Assembly: GCF_003350925.1 (NCBI RefSeq) | Contig: NZ_KZ857175.1 | Location: 431,955 to 495,954, forward strand | From: Dyella tabacisoli | GTDB lineage: Bacteria > Pseudomonadota > Gammaproteobacteria > Xanthomonadales > Rhodanobacteraceae | Direction: 5' to 3' | DNA: 64,000 bases | Shown here: in pieces, positions 16,049 through 23,782 of the stretch | Layout of the letters: every line of letters begins with the position of its first letter | Position numbering within the stretch: the first letter of the stretch is position 1 | The notes under the pieces: model-generated | What the model was told of the DNA's origin: nothing | Seen by the model: only the letters and a program-made list of their open reading frames with translations | Databases searched by the model: none | Translations under genes and position numbers: made by a program

Positions 16049-17250
16049 AACGACTCCACTGGGGCGTTTTCGAGCTGCTGAGCCAGCAGCGTCAAGGGAT
16101 GCAAATGCGGCCAGGCATGCCCGGATTCATTCATGCCGGCGGCCAGGTGCAGGCGACAACCGATATTGGACGACAGCAATAGCTGTGGTGCCAAGTCGGC
16201 AGCTCGTCGCAGCATGTCGCCGCGAAGGCGTGAGGCACGCTCGGGAAATTCCAAGAGATGGCTGCCGGCCGCGCCGCAGCAGTACGGCGGCGAGGGCAGC
16301 GGGGCCACATCCAGCTCGGGGATGCGCCGAAGCAATTGCAGCAAGGTAGCGTCACTGCGCGCCACATTGGTTTGCGTGCACGGTAGATGCAAGGCGGCGC
16401 GGCGCGCGAGTGGGCGAAAGTGCAGGCGTTCGGTCTGGCTGGCGAGCAGGCTATAGGGGGCGGCAACAGATACCCCTGGCAAGGCCCGCCGCAGCGTACC
16501 CAGGCAGCCCGGCGTCACGGTGAGCAAATGCTGGGCGCCGCTGGCGGCCCAGGCCTGGCGAACGCGTTGTGCGGCCTGTTCGGCTGCTTCGGCAGCGCCG
16601 CCGTGCAAATCCAGCGCGCCGCAGCAGAACGCCGGTAGTTGTACGACCCGATATCCGGCCGCGCCGAGCAGGCGGATCGTCGCCTGTTGCGCCTCGGCAT
16701 CGGCAATGCTGGCGATGCAGCCAGGAAATAGTGCGACCACGCCCAGCGCTGGCGTCGTTGGGGTGGCCGAAACAGGGCTGGTTGGCGCCCGCGCGCTCCT
16801 GGTCGGCAGCAGGCTCAATGCGGTACGCCAGGCCGATCCAAGCGGTAGCTGCCACTTGGGCACTCTCAATAGAGCGGCGATAGCCAGCAATGGCTTCAGC
16901 AGTGCCGGTCGCTTAAGCAGGGCCAGCAATCCACGCGGCCGTTGCGGCGAAGGGCCGAGCAGGGCGCGTGTTTCCACCAGCAATTCGGCGTATTGCACGT
17001 TCGCCGGGCAGACCCGTTCGCAGCCCAGGCAGCCCAGGCAATGATCCAGATGCTCGCGCAGGCCGGGGGTGGCAACGACCTCGCCCTTCGCCAGCGCCGC
17101 GGCGATGGCGATCCGCCCGCGCGGCGATTCAGCCTCATTGCGGTCTAGCGCATAGGTAGGGCATACCGGCAGGCACAAGCCGCACTGCACGCATTGATCG
17201 GCCAGTGCGGCGATTCGGTTGGGGGTCTTCTCAAGCAGCATGCCGATCAT
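16045..17250 (-). CDS. GlcF-like (Fe-S)-binding oxidoreductase subunit
   Basis: 401 aa. Two 4Fe-4S ferredoxin-type clusters near the N-terminus (CVQCGLCLPVCPTY and CLGCLGCERVCPAN), then two CCG domains (FPGCIAS with AFCCGALDLHG, and LPCTQTN with YCCGAAGSHLLEFPE). This matches the glycolate oxidase iron-sulfur subunit GlcF. No GlcD or GlcE flavoprotein gene is adjacent, so the electron donor is unknown. The frame is open much further upstream into the rplM leader; ATG 17250 (or 17241) is chosen because the family begins just before the first cluster. Coupling to coq7 by ATGA overlap hints at a link to quinone reduction, which is inference. Confidence 0.8.
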   Translation of the reverse strand: MIGMLLEKTPNRIAALADQCVQCGLCLPVCPTYALDRNEAESPRGRIAIAAALAKGEVVATPGLREHLDHCLGCLGCERVCPANVQYAELLVETRALLGPSPQRPRGLLALLKRPALLKPLLAIAALLRVPKWQLPLGSAWRTALSLLPTRSARAPTSPVSATPTTPALGVVALFPGCIASIADAEAQQATIRLLGAAGYRVVQLPAFCCGALDLHGGAAEAAEQAAQRVRQAWAASGAQHLLTVTPGCLGTLRRALPGVSVAAPYSLLASQTERLHFRPLARRAALHLPCTQTNVARSDATLLQLLRRIPELDVAPLPSPPYCCGAAGSHLLEFPERASRLRGDMLRRAADLAPQLLLSSNIGCRLHLAAGMNESGHAWPHLHPLTLLAQQLENAPVESL

Positions 17251-17252
17251 GC

Positions 17253-17318
17253 TATCATCGCCGACTCGCAGCCCGCCGGTCCGTGGGCTTGCGCGATAGA
17301 TGAAAGCTCCGCTATCAT
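17253..17318 (+). promoter_or_regulatory. Tandem -10-like TATCAT boxes upstream of rplM
   Basis: GCTATCATC occurs twice, exactly 60 bp apart, giving TATCAT at 17253-17258 and 17313-17318. The second has TTGCGC at 17289-17294, 18 bp upstream, as a possible -35. They probably drive rplM-rpsI; the first overlaps the GlcF-like gene start on the other strand. Confidence 0.4.
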
Positions 17319-17348
17319 CTCGCGCCTTTGCTCCACTGATTATGCACA

Positions 17349-17362
17349 CCGCCTTACGGCGG
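17349..17362 (+). promoter_or_regulatory. Small leader hairpin upstream of rplM
   Basis: CCGCC-TTAC-GGCGG, 19 bp before the rplM ATG. L13 operons are autoregulated in E. coli through the leader; whether this hairpin serves that purpose here cannot be told from sequence. Confidence 0.3.
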
Positions 17363-17380
17363 CAGACCAGGTATTCCGAA

Positions 17381-17809
17381 ATGAAAACGTTCAGCGCCAA
17401 GCCGGAAAGCGTCAAGCGCGACTGGTTCGTGATCGACGCCACGAACAAGACGCTCGGTCGTCTGTCGACCGAAATCGCGCGCCGTCTGCGCGGCAAGCAC
17501 AAGCCGGAGTTCACTCCGCACGTCGATACCGGCGATTATATCGTCGTGGTCAACGCCGAGAAGGTGGCCGTCACCGGCGCCAAGCTTGACGACAAGATGT
17601 ACCACCGTTTTACCGGTTACGTCGGCAACCTGAAGACCACCAGTCTCAAGGATCTGCTGGCCACCCACCCTGAGCGCGTGATCGAGATCGCCGTCAAGGG
17701 CATGTTGCCGAAGAACCCCCTGGGCCGCGCGATGTACCGCAAGCTCAAGGTGTACGGCGGCGCCGAACATCCGCATACCGCACAGCAGCCGCAGGCGCTG
17801 GAACTCTAA
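17381..17809 (+). CDS. rplM: 50S ribosomal protein L13
   Basis: 142 aa, exactly the usual length, beginning [20 protein letters not shown]. Contains the family signatures [37 protein letters not shown] and [19 protein letters not shown], ending [15 protein letters not shown]. An early assembly protein that binds 23S rRNA. The open frame extends 27 codons upstream, but the ATG at 17381 matches the conserved L13 start. It is followed after 9 bp by rpsI, the conserved pair. Confidence 0.98.
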   Translation: MKTFSAKPESVKRDWFVIDATNKTLGRLSTEIARRLRGKHKPEFTPHVDTGDYIVVVNAEKVAVTGAKLDDKMYHRFTGYVGNLKTTSLKDLLATHPERVIEIAVKGMLPKNPLGRAMYRKLKVYGGAEHPHTAQQPQALEL

Positions 17810-17818
17810 GGAATCAGT

Positions 17819-18211
17819 ATGGCGATCCAGCAGAATTACGGCACCGGCCGCCGCAAGACCTCAGCCGCTCGCGTGTTCCTGCGCAAGGGCAACGGCGAGA
17901 TCATTGTCAACGGCAAGAGCCTCGAACAGTTTTTCGGTCGTGAGACCTCGTGCATGATCGTGCGCCAGCCGCTCGAACTGACCGAGAACACCACCAAATT
18001 CGACATCAACGTCACCGTTGCAGGCGGCGGCATCACCGGCCAGGCCGGCGCGATCCGCTTGGGCATTGCCCGCGCGCTGATCGAATATGACGAAAGCCTC
18101 AAGTCGCCGCTCCGCAAGGCCGGCTTCGTGACCCGCGATGCCCGTGAAGTCGAGCGTAAAAAGGTCGGTCTGCACAAGGCCCGCCGCGCAACCCAGTTCT
18201 CGAAGCGCTAA
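17819..18211 (+). CDS. rpsI: 30S ribosomal protein S9
   Basis: 130 aa, standard length. Begins [20 protein letters not shown], contains [14 protein letters not shown] and [16 protein letters not shown], and ends with the basic tail [17 protein letters not shown] that reaches the P-site tRNA. Co-transcribed with rplM. A tRNA-Gln gene begins 69 bp downstream with no terminator obvious between them, so the tRNA may be read from the same transcript. Confidence 0.98.
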   Translation: MAIQQNYGTGRRKTSAARVFLRKGNGEIIVNGKSLEQFFGRETSCMIVRQPLELTENTTKFDINVTVAGGGITGQAGAIRLGIARALIEYDESLKSPLRKAGFVTRDAREVERKKVGLHKARRATQFSKR

Positions 18212-18280
18212 TCGTTCACTAGAACGATCGCTTCGACGGTCCGGTGCATCAAAGTCAGAGCGCACCGCTCCGCTAGGTTT

Positions 18281-18354
18281 TGGGAGATCGTCTAACGGTA
18301 GGACAACGGACTCTGACTCCGTTTATCTAGGTTCGAATCCTAGTCTCCCAGCCA
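18281..18354 (+). tRNA. tRNA-Gln (anticodon CTG)
   Basis: Cloverleaf assembled by eye: acceptor TGGGAGA (18281-18287) pairs with TCTCCCA (18344-18350), followed by encoded GCCA. Anticodon stem ACGGA/TCCGT encloses loop CTCTGAC with anticodon CTG at 18313-18315. T loop GGTTCGAATCC is standard. The 3' end is repeated 360 bp downstream (see attachment-site-like repeat). Confidence 0.96.
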
Positions 18355-18357
18355 AAA
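18339..18357 (+). repeat. Attachment-site-like repeat, copy 1 (3' end of tRNA-Gln)
   Basis: CCTAGTCTCCCAGCCAAAA, covering the 3' T-arm and acceptor end of tRNA-Gln plus four bases. It is identical over 19 bp to 18699-18717. Duplication of a tRNA 3' end is the mark left by tyrosine-recombinase integration. Confidence 0.75.
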
Positions 18358-18394
18358 TAAAAAGCCCGCCCTTGTGGCGGGCTTTTTATTTTGG
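18352..18394 (+). terminator. Strong terminator after tRNA-Gln
   Basis: A 19-bp stem beginning in the tRNA 3' CCA: AAAAAGCCCGCC pairs with GGCGGGCTTTTT around CTTGT, with further A/T pairs outside. The T-rich right arm makes it a classic intrinsic terminator in both directions. Confidence 0.93.
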
Positions 18395-18698
18395 TCTGCG
18401 GATACAGGAGACGAAGCACGTTCGACAAATTTGTCTGGAACAAATTTGGACAGCGCTTGCGCTGGCCCCGGAGCGCGCAGCGCGGAGGGGTGAGCCCCAT
18501 GGATGGGGCGAACAATTCTAGTCGCTCACGTTGAGAAGGTTCGCCCTAATGGCGAGCTTTGCTTTTCTGCTGCGCTAAGGGCCAGAGTTATTCATCGACG
18601 GATGTCTCTGCCTATGCGAATACGGGAAGCGAGCCACGATCGGCATAGATCGCGCTGGCGCCGCGAGGCGGGGTGAACCCCTGGATGAGGTGAGCAAA

Positions 18699-18717
18699 CC
18701 TAGTCTCCCAGCCAAAA
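18699..18717 (+). repeat. Attachment-site-like repeat, copy 2 (tRNA-Gln 3' end remnant)
   Basis: Identical 19-bp copy of the tRNA-Gln 3' end without the rest of a tRNA. Like copy 1 it is followed by a CCCGCC-hairpin terminator, so the duplication extends past the tRNA boundary in diverged form. Confidence 0.75.
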
Positions 18718-18721
18718 AACG

Positions 18722-18748
18722 TAAAACCCGCCCTCGTGGCGGTTTTGT
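18722..18748 (+). terminator. Second, diverged terminator copy
   Basis: Hairpin from AAAAC(C)CGCC and GGCGGTTTT around CTCGT, with one bulged C. It is a degenerate copy of the terminator at 18352-18394 in the same position relative to the tRNA 3' repeat. Confidence 0.65.
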
Positions 18749-18930
18749 TTGTGCGTCGACCGGGACTAGCCTTGGTCAGCTATGGAGTTCTGGCTCGGCG
18801 CTACCTTATGAATGACTTGGTGTGGGCTTTGTCAGCTTTGTTTAATGCCGCTGCCCCCTTAGGCTCGGGGGCTAAGTCTCAGGACCTAGAGCTGGGACTC
18901 TCAATCAGCGGCAGCTGGCGAAAGCTAAAT

Positions 18931-19707
18931 TCAAGGACGACCAAACAGAGGTTGCCCTTTTGAAACCTCAGCACCGCATAGCGTCATCGCCGAAGCGGTG
19001 AGCATCCAGAATTCTTCATAGCTTTGGTTATGCATTTCATCCTCTTTGACCATGAAAAACGGGACAGGGCGCGCTTTATTGAAATGCGTATTCGCGTTCA
19101 CGAGGTCGTTGATGCGAAGGAGCCGCATCTGGAGAAACTCACAGTTGAGAAACTGGGTAGCCGTTTCGATGATTTCGGCGGGGAAGTAGGTCGAGAAAAT
19201 CTGCAGCGTGGTAACGATGCGGCTTGCCCCCTCCGTCGCTGCACGCTCCAACATCTGGTGCCATTTGATGTCCTCGAAACTCCCGTCCTTATAGGGAGAG
19301 ACCGAGGTCAGTTCCAATGCGGCCAAAGTTTCCCGGCGGGATGGATGGAGAAAGTCGGCCGGGGACTCGGGGGCGTCGCACTGGTTCCTCCAAATGAAGG
19401 AGCTGGAGAGCGGATGGATGGTATGGAGAACGGCCCTTAGCAACTGCGCTTTTCCTGTGGCCAAGATTCGCTCTCTCGTCTGCCACTGCTGGGCATGCTC
19501 CCGGCTGTTGCGGGCGGTGATGAGCACCGTGGCCATCAATGCCATGAGGCCGATGCCAAGCACCAGCCAGCCCAGCGGGGTGATTTTGGCAATGCCCACC
19601 GCCGTTCCGTCCCATTTTGGGGTCCCCACGATGGCCACCACTGCGGCAGCAAAGGCGATGATGGGCGGAATGTAGTCGAGGAACTTTGGAAGGTGGATTC
19701 TTTTCAT
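18931..19707 (-). CDS. Two-TM membrane protein of unknown function (island gene)
   Basis: 258 aa, family not recognised. Two N-terminal transmembrane helices (IIAFAAAVVAIV at about residues 16-27 and WLVLGIGLMALMATVLI at about 47-63) with a short loop, then about 190 aa of soluble sequence, probably cytoplasmic, rich in charged helices (SREHAQQWQTRERIL, FEDIKWHQMLERAATEG). The shape recalls small membrane-anchored effectors or signalling proteins, but no catalytic motif was found. Codon use is visibly less GC-biased than in neighbouring core genes. It lies 26 bp downstream of the nuclease-like gene on the same strand, so the two probably form one transcript next to the tRNA-Gln duplication. 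Confidence 0.65.
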   Translation of the reverse strand: MKRIHLPKFLDYIPPIIAFAAAVVAIVGTPKWDGTAVGIAKITPLGWLVLGIGLMALMATVLITARNSREHAQQWQTRERILATGKAQLLRAVLHTIHPLSSSFIWRNQCDAPESPADFLHPSRRETLAALELTSVSPYKDGSFEDIKWHQMLERAATEGASRIVTTLQIFSTYFPAEIIETATQFLNCEFLQMRLLRINDLVNANTHFNKARPVPFFMVKEDEMHNQSYEEFWMLTASAMTLCGAEVSKGQPLFGRP

Positions 19708-19732
19708 GCCCTAACTTTTCGACAATCCGAAC

Positions 19733-20365
19733 CTATTTTCCTAGAGAAGATTCCCGCCCCGGATGCAAATGCCATACCCGTCCGACAACCTTTCGTAGAA
19801 AAGCCGGTGCCGTGCTGTCGGCGTAGAAACAACAACTGCGCTGTCCCTTGAGAAACGATATGGACCGCCATCCTGCTGTAGCCATGCTGGAAACATCAGG
19901 ATACGGCTGTTCCACTAATGTTGTGACGTCGACCAGATTTACGTAGAACAAAAGGTCGGTGGCTGCTTTGACGGCCGTCGGATACTTCTTATCGAGACTT
20001 TTTACTCGCTCATCGCAGCACAGATAGATTTCTTCAAGCGTCATGGTTTTTGGCCGGAACGGGCGAAGCAAGTCTTTCGGGTCGGTAATCTTGCGAACTC
20101 TTTCTAGTTCCGCTTTGTATTCCGCGTGGCGTTTACGCTCCTCATCCATGATCTCTTTGACTTCAAAACACGCATCCCTAAACACGACGTCGGGCGGGTC
20201 TTGGTCGGGACTGATGACTTCTTGCGGTTGGAGCGGTATCCGCAGATTCTCAATAAACGAGATGACTACCCAGCGCTCCCCCTCTTTTTTGTTCTTGGAG
20301 GAAAAGGAACGGACGGACTCCTCTAGGTCTTTGACTCGTTGGTCAATGAACTCTTTGTCGTCCAT
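19733..20365 (-). CDS. DUF1780-like putative PD-(D/E)XK endonuclease
   Basis: 210 aa. The N-terminal half (KNKKEGERWVVISFIENL ... DPPDVVFRDACFEVKEI) closely resembles the DUF1780 family as I recall it from Pseudomonas. The segment PPDVVFRDACFEVKEI supplies a PD-(D/E)XK pattern with D59 and E68-x-K70, so nuclease activity is plausible. Conserved C-terminal features include LLFYVNL and GWRSISFL. Composition is more AT-rich than the core genes around it. The gene precedes the two-TM gene by 26 bp in the same direction. A defence or mobile-element function is possible but unproven; DUF1780 proteins have no established role that I can cite. Confidence 0.72.
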   Translation of the reverse strand: MDDKEFIDQRVKDLEESVRSFSSKNKKEGERWVVISFIENLRIPLQPQEVISPDQDPPDVVFRDACFEVKEIMDEERKRHAEYKAELERVRKITDPKDLLRPFRPKTMTLEEIYLCCDERVKSLDKKYPTAVKAATDLLFYVNLVDVTTLVEQPYPDVSSMATAGWRSISFLKGQRSCCFYADSTAPAFLRKVVGRVWHLHPGRESSLGK

Positions 20366-20531
20366 CAGGAACCCCTTGCAGGCGCTTGCCTCGCCCAGGC
20401 CTTACGCTATAGAGCGCAGCCCTATTTGACTAGCGGCGAAAGCGTGTTTCTGCAGAAACGTCCGTGTGCCCATTCGAGATTGATCGTGTCGATCACTTTC
20501 AGACGCGACTTGGACTACCTGGCAATACGCC

Positions 20532-20906
20532 TCAAAGCTGACAATCACCCAGCGTAATCGGCTCATTGGTACTGAACTCAATCGTGCACGCAGCCTTAAA
20601 CGGCTGCCCTTGCTGCAAGGTCTTCGCCTTGCTCGCAAAAACCGGCTCAAACGTGGCGCGCCCTTCGACGTGCCCGGCTTCATCGATCAGATGAACCAGC
20701 AGCTTTCCATGTTTATCTTGGCTGACCTTGGCAACCACGGCGCGGATGGTGACGCGCTGGTCGAGGTAGCTGACCGGGGTGACGTGGCTTGCCTGGCTGT
20801 AGAGCTGGCTGAGCTGGGTCAGGCTGACCGAAGGTGTTGTCTCGCTGGCTAGTGAGGCAATGGGCAACAACACCAACCCGAAGATGGTGGAACGCAGGGT
20901 GGGCAT
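20532..20906 (-). CDS. Secreted OB-fold (tRNA_anti-like) protein
   Basis: 124 aa with a signal peptide (MPTLRSTIFGLVLLPIASLA) and a single small beta-barrel: VTPVSYLDQRVTIRAVVAKV, GKLLVHLIDEAGHVEGRATF, KAKTLQQGQPFKAACTIEF and a final Cys (TLGDCQL) that could pair with C112. This pattern fits the tRNA_anti-like OB-fold family, whose exported members have no settled function. Two Cys suggest one disulfide. It appears monocistronic, at the boundary where the composition returns to that of the core genome. Confidence 0.7.
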   Translation of the reverse strand: MPTLRSTIFGLVLLPIASLASETTPSVSLTQLSQLYSQASHVTPVSYLDQRVTIRAVVAKVSQDKHGKLLVHLIDEAGHVEGRATFEPVFASKAKTLQQGQPFKAACTIEFSTNEPITLGDCQL

Positions 20907-21024
20907 GGCGGGGGCTTTTGTGGGTAGAGGGGGACATCCGTGTACCGCTACTGTGGTGGCACGTTGGCCGGATTCAATCGGCCATTCGTCAGGGATCCAC
21001 CACAGTTCTTAAGCCGTGCTTAAG

Positions 21025-21666
21025 TTAATCCATCAGGCGGTCGCCGATCAGCACGATATTGGCCGGGCGACGGGCGAACAGGCCGACGGCGACGATGCCG
21101 GGAATTTGATTCAAATCGTTTTCCAGCGCGGCCGGATCGGCGATCTGCCAGCCATGCACGTCGATGACCCAGTTGCCGTTGTCGGTCACTACGCCGTCGC
21201 GCCACACCGGCTGGCCGCCGCGCTTGGCGATCTCGCGGCCGACCAGGCTGCGTGCCATCGGGATTACCTCGATCGGCAAGGGAAACTTGCCGAGCAGGTC
21301 GACCTTTTTGCTGGAATCAATGACGCAGACAAATTTTTCGCTGGCCTCGGCGATGATTTTTTCGCGGGTCAGCGCGGCGCCGCCGCCCTTGATGAGGCGT
21401 TTGTATGGGTCGCACTCGTCGGCGCCGTCCACGTACAGGCTGAGCGGGCCGGTAGCGTTGAGATCGAGCACCGGGATGCCGTGCTTTTTCAACTGCGCGG
21501 TAGATTGCTCCGAGCTGGATACCGCGCCCTGAATGCGGTCGCGTAGATCAGCCAGCGCGTCAATAAAGTAAGCGACCGTGGAGCCGGTGCCGACGCCGAC
21601 AATGGCGCCGTCTTCGACGTAACGGATGGCGGCTTCACCAGCCAGGCGCTTTTCGTTATTGCTCAT
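21025..21666 (-). CDS. rpiA: Ribose-5-phosphate isomerase A
   Basis: Interconverts ribose 5-phosphate and ribulose 5-phosphate. 213 aa. Signatures: [20 protein letters not shown] (phosphate loop), [45 protein letters not shown] with the catalytic Asp and Glu region, and [24 protein letters not shown]. It is single-copy here and on the minus strand, followed downstream by a short gap to the OB-fold gene. Together with rpe at the window start it covers both ribulose-5-phosphate isomerisations. Confidence 0.97.
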   Translation of the reverse strand: MSNNEKRLAGEAAIRYVEDGAIVGVGTGSTVAYFIDALADLRDRIQGAVSSSEQSTAQLKKHGIPVLDLNATGPLSLYVDGADECDPYKRLIKGGGAALTREKIIAEASEKFVCVIDSSKKVDLLGKFPLPIEVIPMARSLVGREIAKRGGQPVWRDGVVTDNGNWVIDVHGWQIADPAALENDLNQIPGIVAVGLFARRPANIVLIGDRLMD

Positions 21667-21738
21667 GAGGGTGATTCCGTAACTTAAGGGTTCGATGCTT
21701 GGCGCTACCTCCCCGAGTCAGCCGGGGGATGGCTTTGT

Positions 21739-22191
<453 letters not shown>

Positions 22192-22204
22192 GCGAGCCTC
22201 TGAT

Positions 22205-22831
22205 TCATACGCGCGCTTCTCCGTCCTTTGTGGTGGCGTGGCAATCGATCAGTTCGCGATCGGTGGCGATGTAGTCAAGCGCGACATCCCATGGCTGGGC
22301 GTCGATGGCCGGCAATTCTTGAAAGTCGTAGCCAATGCCGACCAACAGCGGTTCAGTCGGACGAACTTGTTCGCGTAAAAAGCTGAAGCTGCGGTCGTAA
22401 TAGCCGCCGCCGTAGCCGAGTCGATGGCCTCGGCGGTCGAAAGCGAGCAGCGGCACCAGCACCAGGTCGAGCTGGAACGGCGCCAGCCACTCGCGTGGTG
22501 CGACCGGCTCTGGGATGCCATAGCGGTTTGGCTGTACGTCTTCGCCCGATGTCCAGGGGGCGAAACGGAGTGAGCGATCGTCGCCAGCCCCGATCAGTGG
22601 CAGCAAAAATTGTTGGCCGCGCGTGGCGAGGGGCGCCATCACCAGGTTCAATGGCAATTCGCCATCGCAGGCCCAGTAGCCGGCTATGCGTATGTCGGTG
22701 AGGTATTCGGGCAACTGCTCCAGGCTACGGCGCAAACCTTGCGCGGCGGCGATGCGTTGCTGCGGGGTGAGGGCGCGGCGGCGTTCGGCTAGCTGTTGGC
22801 GTAGCTCGCGTCGTTGGGCGGTGGCATCCAC
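22205..22831 (-). CDS. ygfA: 5-formyltetrahydrofolate cyclo-ligase
   Basis: Returns 5-formyl-THF to 5,10-methenyl-THF using ATP. From the GTG at 22831 the product is 208 aa, normal for the family. Motifs: RRELRQQLAERRRALTP near the start, IAGYWACDGELPL, LVLVPLLAFDRRGHRLGYGG and GGYYDRSF (ATP/phosphate site), and VGIGYDFQELP. The frame is open further upstream to 22948, but that extension runs into the 6S RNA gene; AGGAG about ten bases before the GTG supports the shorter start. It lies directly downstream of 6S RNA, the usual gammaproteobacterial order. Confidence 0.9.
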   Translation of the reverse strand: MDATAQRRELRQQLAERRRALTPQQRIAAAQGLRRSLEQLPEYLTDIRIAGYWACDGELPLNLVMAPLATRGQQFLLPLIGAGDDRSLRFAPWTSGEDVQPNRYGIPEPVAPREWLAPFQLDLVLVPLLAFDRRGHRLGYGGGYYDRSFSFLREQVRPTEPLLVGIGYDFQELPAIDAQPWDVALDYIATDRELIDCHATTKDGEARV

Positions 22832-22906
22832 GTTCGCGCGTCTCCTCTTGTGGTGCCCGGCGGCGCGGCCTGGCCGGCTGGCGGCCAGGTAAGTAAATAA
22901 GGTGGC

Positions 22907-23090
22907 GTTAACCGCGATGCCGCTGCACACCAAACGACCTTGATCCAAGATGGATCAGGTGGGAGGGTTACATGGCCTCAAGGCTTTCCGCACGCGGCGG
23001 ACATGCACAACAGCCGATGAAAAACCGACCCGGGGCCGTAATTAGGAACAAGGCAAATGTAAGAGTGCGCTGGCGAACATCGCAGAAAAC
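22907..23090 (-). ncRNA. ssrS: 6S RNA
   Basis: About 184 nt between zapA and ygfA on the minus strand, the conserved ssrS location. On the minus strand the 5' part TTTTCTGCGATGTTCGCC and the 3' part GGCATCGCGG form the closing stem (GCGATG with CATCGC), and internal segments GTGCGGAAAGCCTTGA and the TGATCC/GGATCA hairpin with AAGG match the E. coli 6S layout. 6S RNA binds sigma-70 RNA polymerase in stationary phase. Ends are approximate, set by the closing stem. Confidence 0.85.
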
Positions 23091-23097
23091 GCCATCG

Positions 23098-23400
23098 CTA
23101 TCTTAGTTGAGCCTCTAGGGCGGCATCAAGCTTGCGTCGCAAGGCGGCCAATCCATCGCTCAAGCTTTGATCGTGGCCGCTGTGCTGCTTGCGCAGGGCA
23201 AGAAACTCGTGGGTGACGCTGATCGCGGCCAGCACGGCAAGCCGGTCAAAGCCGGGCGCCTTGGCATTGGCGCGCAGTTCGCGCATCTTGCGATCGAGAT
23301 AGCCGGCCGCCTCGAGCAGGCCTTCACGCTCTTCGGGTGCGCAGGCAATCAGGAATTCACGGTCGATAAGTCGCAAAGCGACCGGTTCGCTGTTGCTCAT
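23098..23400 (-). CDS. zapA: Cell division protein ZapA
   Basis: 100 aa from the ATG at 23400. The N-terminal globular part has the ZapA pattern VALRLIDREFLIACAPEERE and YLDRKMRELRANAK, followed by a long coiled-coil helix (about residues 50-100). ZapA crosslinks FtsZ filaments at the division site. An in-frame ATG six codons upstream (23418) is less likely because MSNSEPVALRLIDREF is the usual beginning. Its neighbours are a ZapB-like coiled-coil gene upstream and 6S RNA downstream, a typical cell-division/6S cluster. Confidence 0.93.
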   Translation of the reverse strand: MSNSEPVALRLIDREFLIACAPEEREGLLEAAGYLDRKMRELRANAKAPGFDRLAVLAAISVTHEFLALRKQHSGHDQSLSDGLAALRRKLDAALEAQLR

Positions 23401-23432
23401 CAGGCAGTCTCTACACAAGTCATGGGTGACAC

Positions 23433-23687
23433 TCAGCCGTTATGCTCAAGCGCCTTGAGGCGCTGAATCATTGCTTCTACCCGGCTGCGCGCCTGTTCGT
23501 TGCGAGCCATCAACCCGGCGCGCTCGTTGGCCAGTTGCTCCTGGCTATGGCGCAGGCTGCGGTTTTCCTCATTGAGCCGGCGCACGATTTCGAGCAGGCG
23601 GTCTAGCTGCTCGCTCAAGGCGGTGAGTTCTTGTTTGACGAGATCCGGTTTTAAGGGATCGGGCTTGACGGTGTCGGGCGCGCTCAT
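23433..23687 (-). CDS. TIGR02449-like small coiled-coil protein
   Basis: 84 aa, mostly one amphipathic helix: LTALSEQLDRLLEIVRRLNE, ENRSLRHSQEQLANERAGLM, EAMIQRLKAL. The heptad pattern and its position before zapA match the TIGR02449 family, which is associated with ZapA in Xanthomonadales and Pseudomonas. It is probably a septal or ZapB-like structural partner, but this is inferred from position. The first 20 residues are a Lys/Pro/Asp-rich lead-in with three DPLK/PDLVK-type repeats. Divergent from the UPF0149 gene. Confidence 0.82.
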   Translation of the reverse strand: MSAPDTVKPDPLKPDLVKQELTALSEQLDRLLEIVRRLNEENRSLRHSQEQLANERAGLMARNEQARSRVEAMIQRLKALEHNG

Positions 23688-23782
23688 AGGAGGAAACTAT
23701 AGCAGGAGGTTTGGCCAAATCAGCGCTGCTGGCGCATCCCTGGACCGGCTAAACTTGCCCTCCAATCTTGAAGGAGTACGTC

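Larger units (their letters stand above)
18395..18930. other. Non-coding duplicated stretch next to tRNA-Gln
   Basis: No protein gene is supported. Two diverged tandem segments can be seen: one with GCGCTGG ... GGGGTGAGCCCC ... GGGGCGAAC (about 18454-18532) and one with GCGCTGG ... GGGGTGAACCCC ... GAGGTGAGC (about 18647-18698). A direct repeat ACAAATTTG occurs twice near 18425-18445, the first inside the palindrome GACAAATTTGTC. A 75-codon frame at 18736-18963 looks spurious. This resembles the scar or edge of an integrated element. Confidence 0.6.

Noticed and set aside
18736-18963. 75-aa plus-strand ORF near the duplicated tRNA end
   Set aside because: Starts within the diverged terminator copy, has no ribosome site, and overlaps the 3' end of the two-TM gene.
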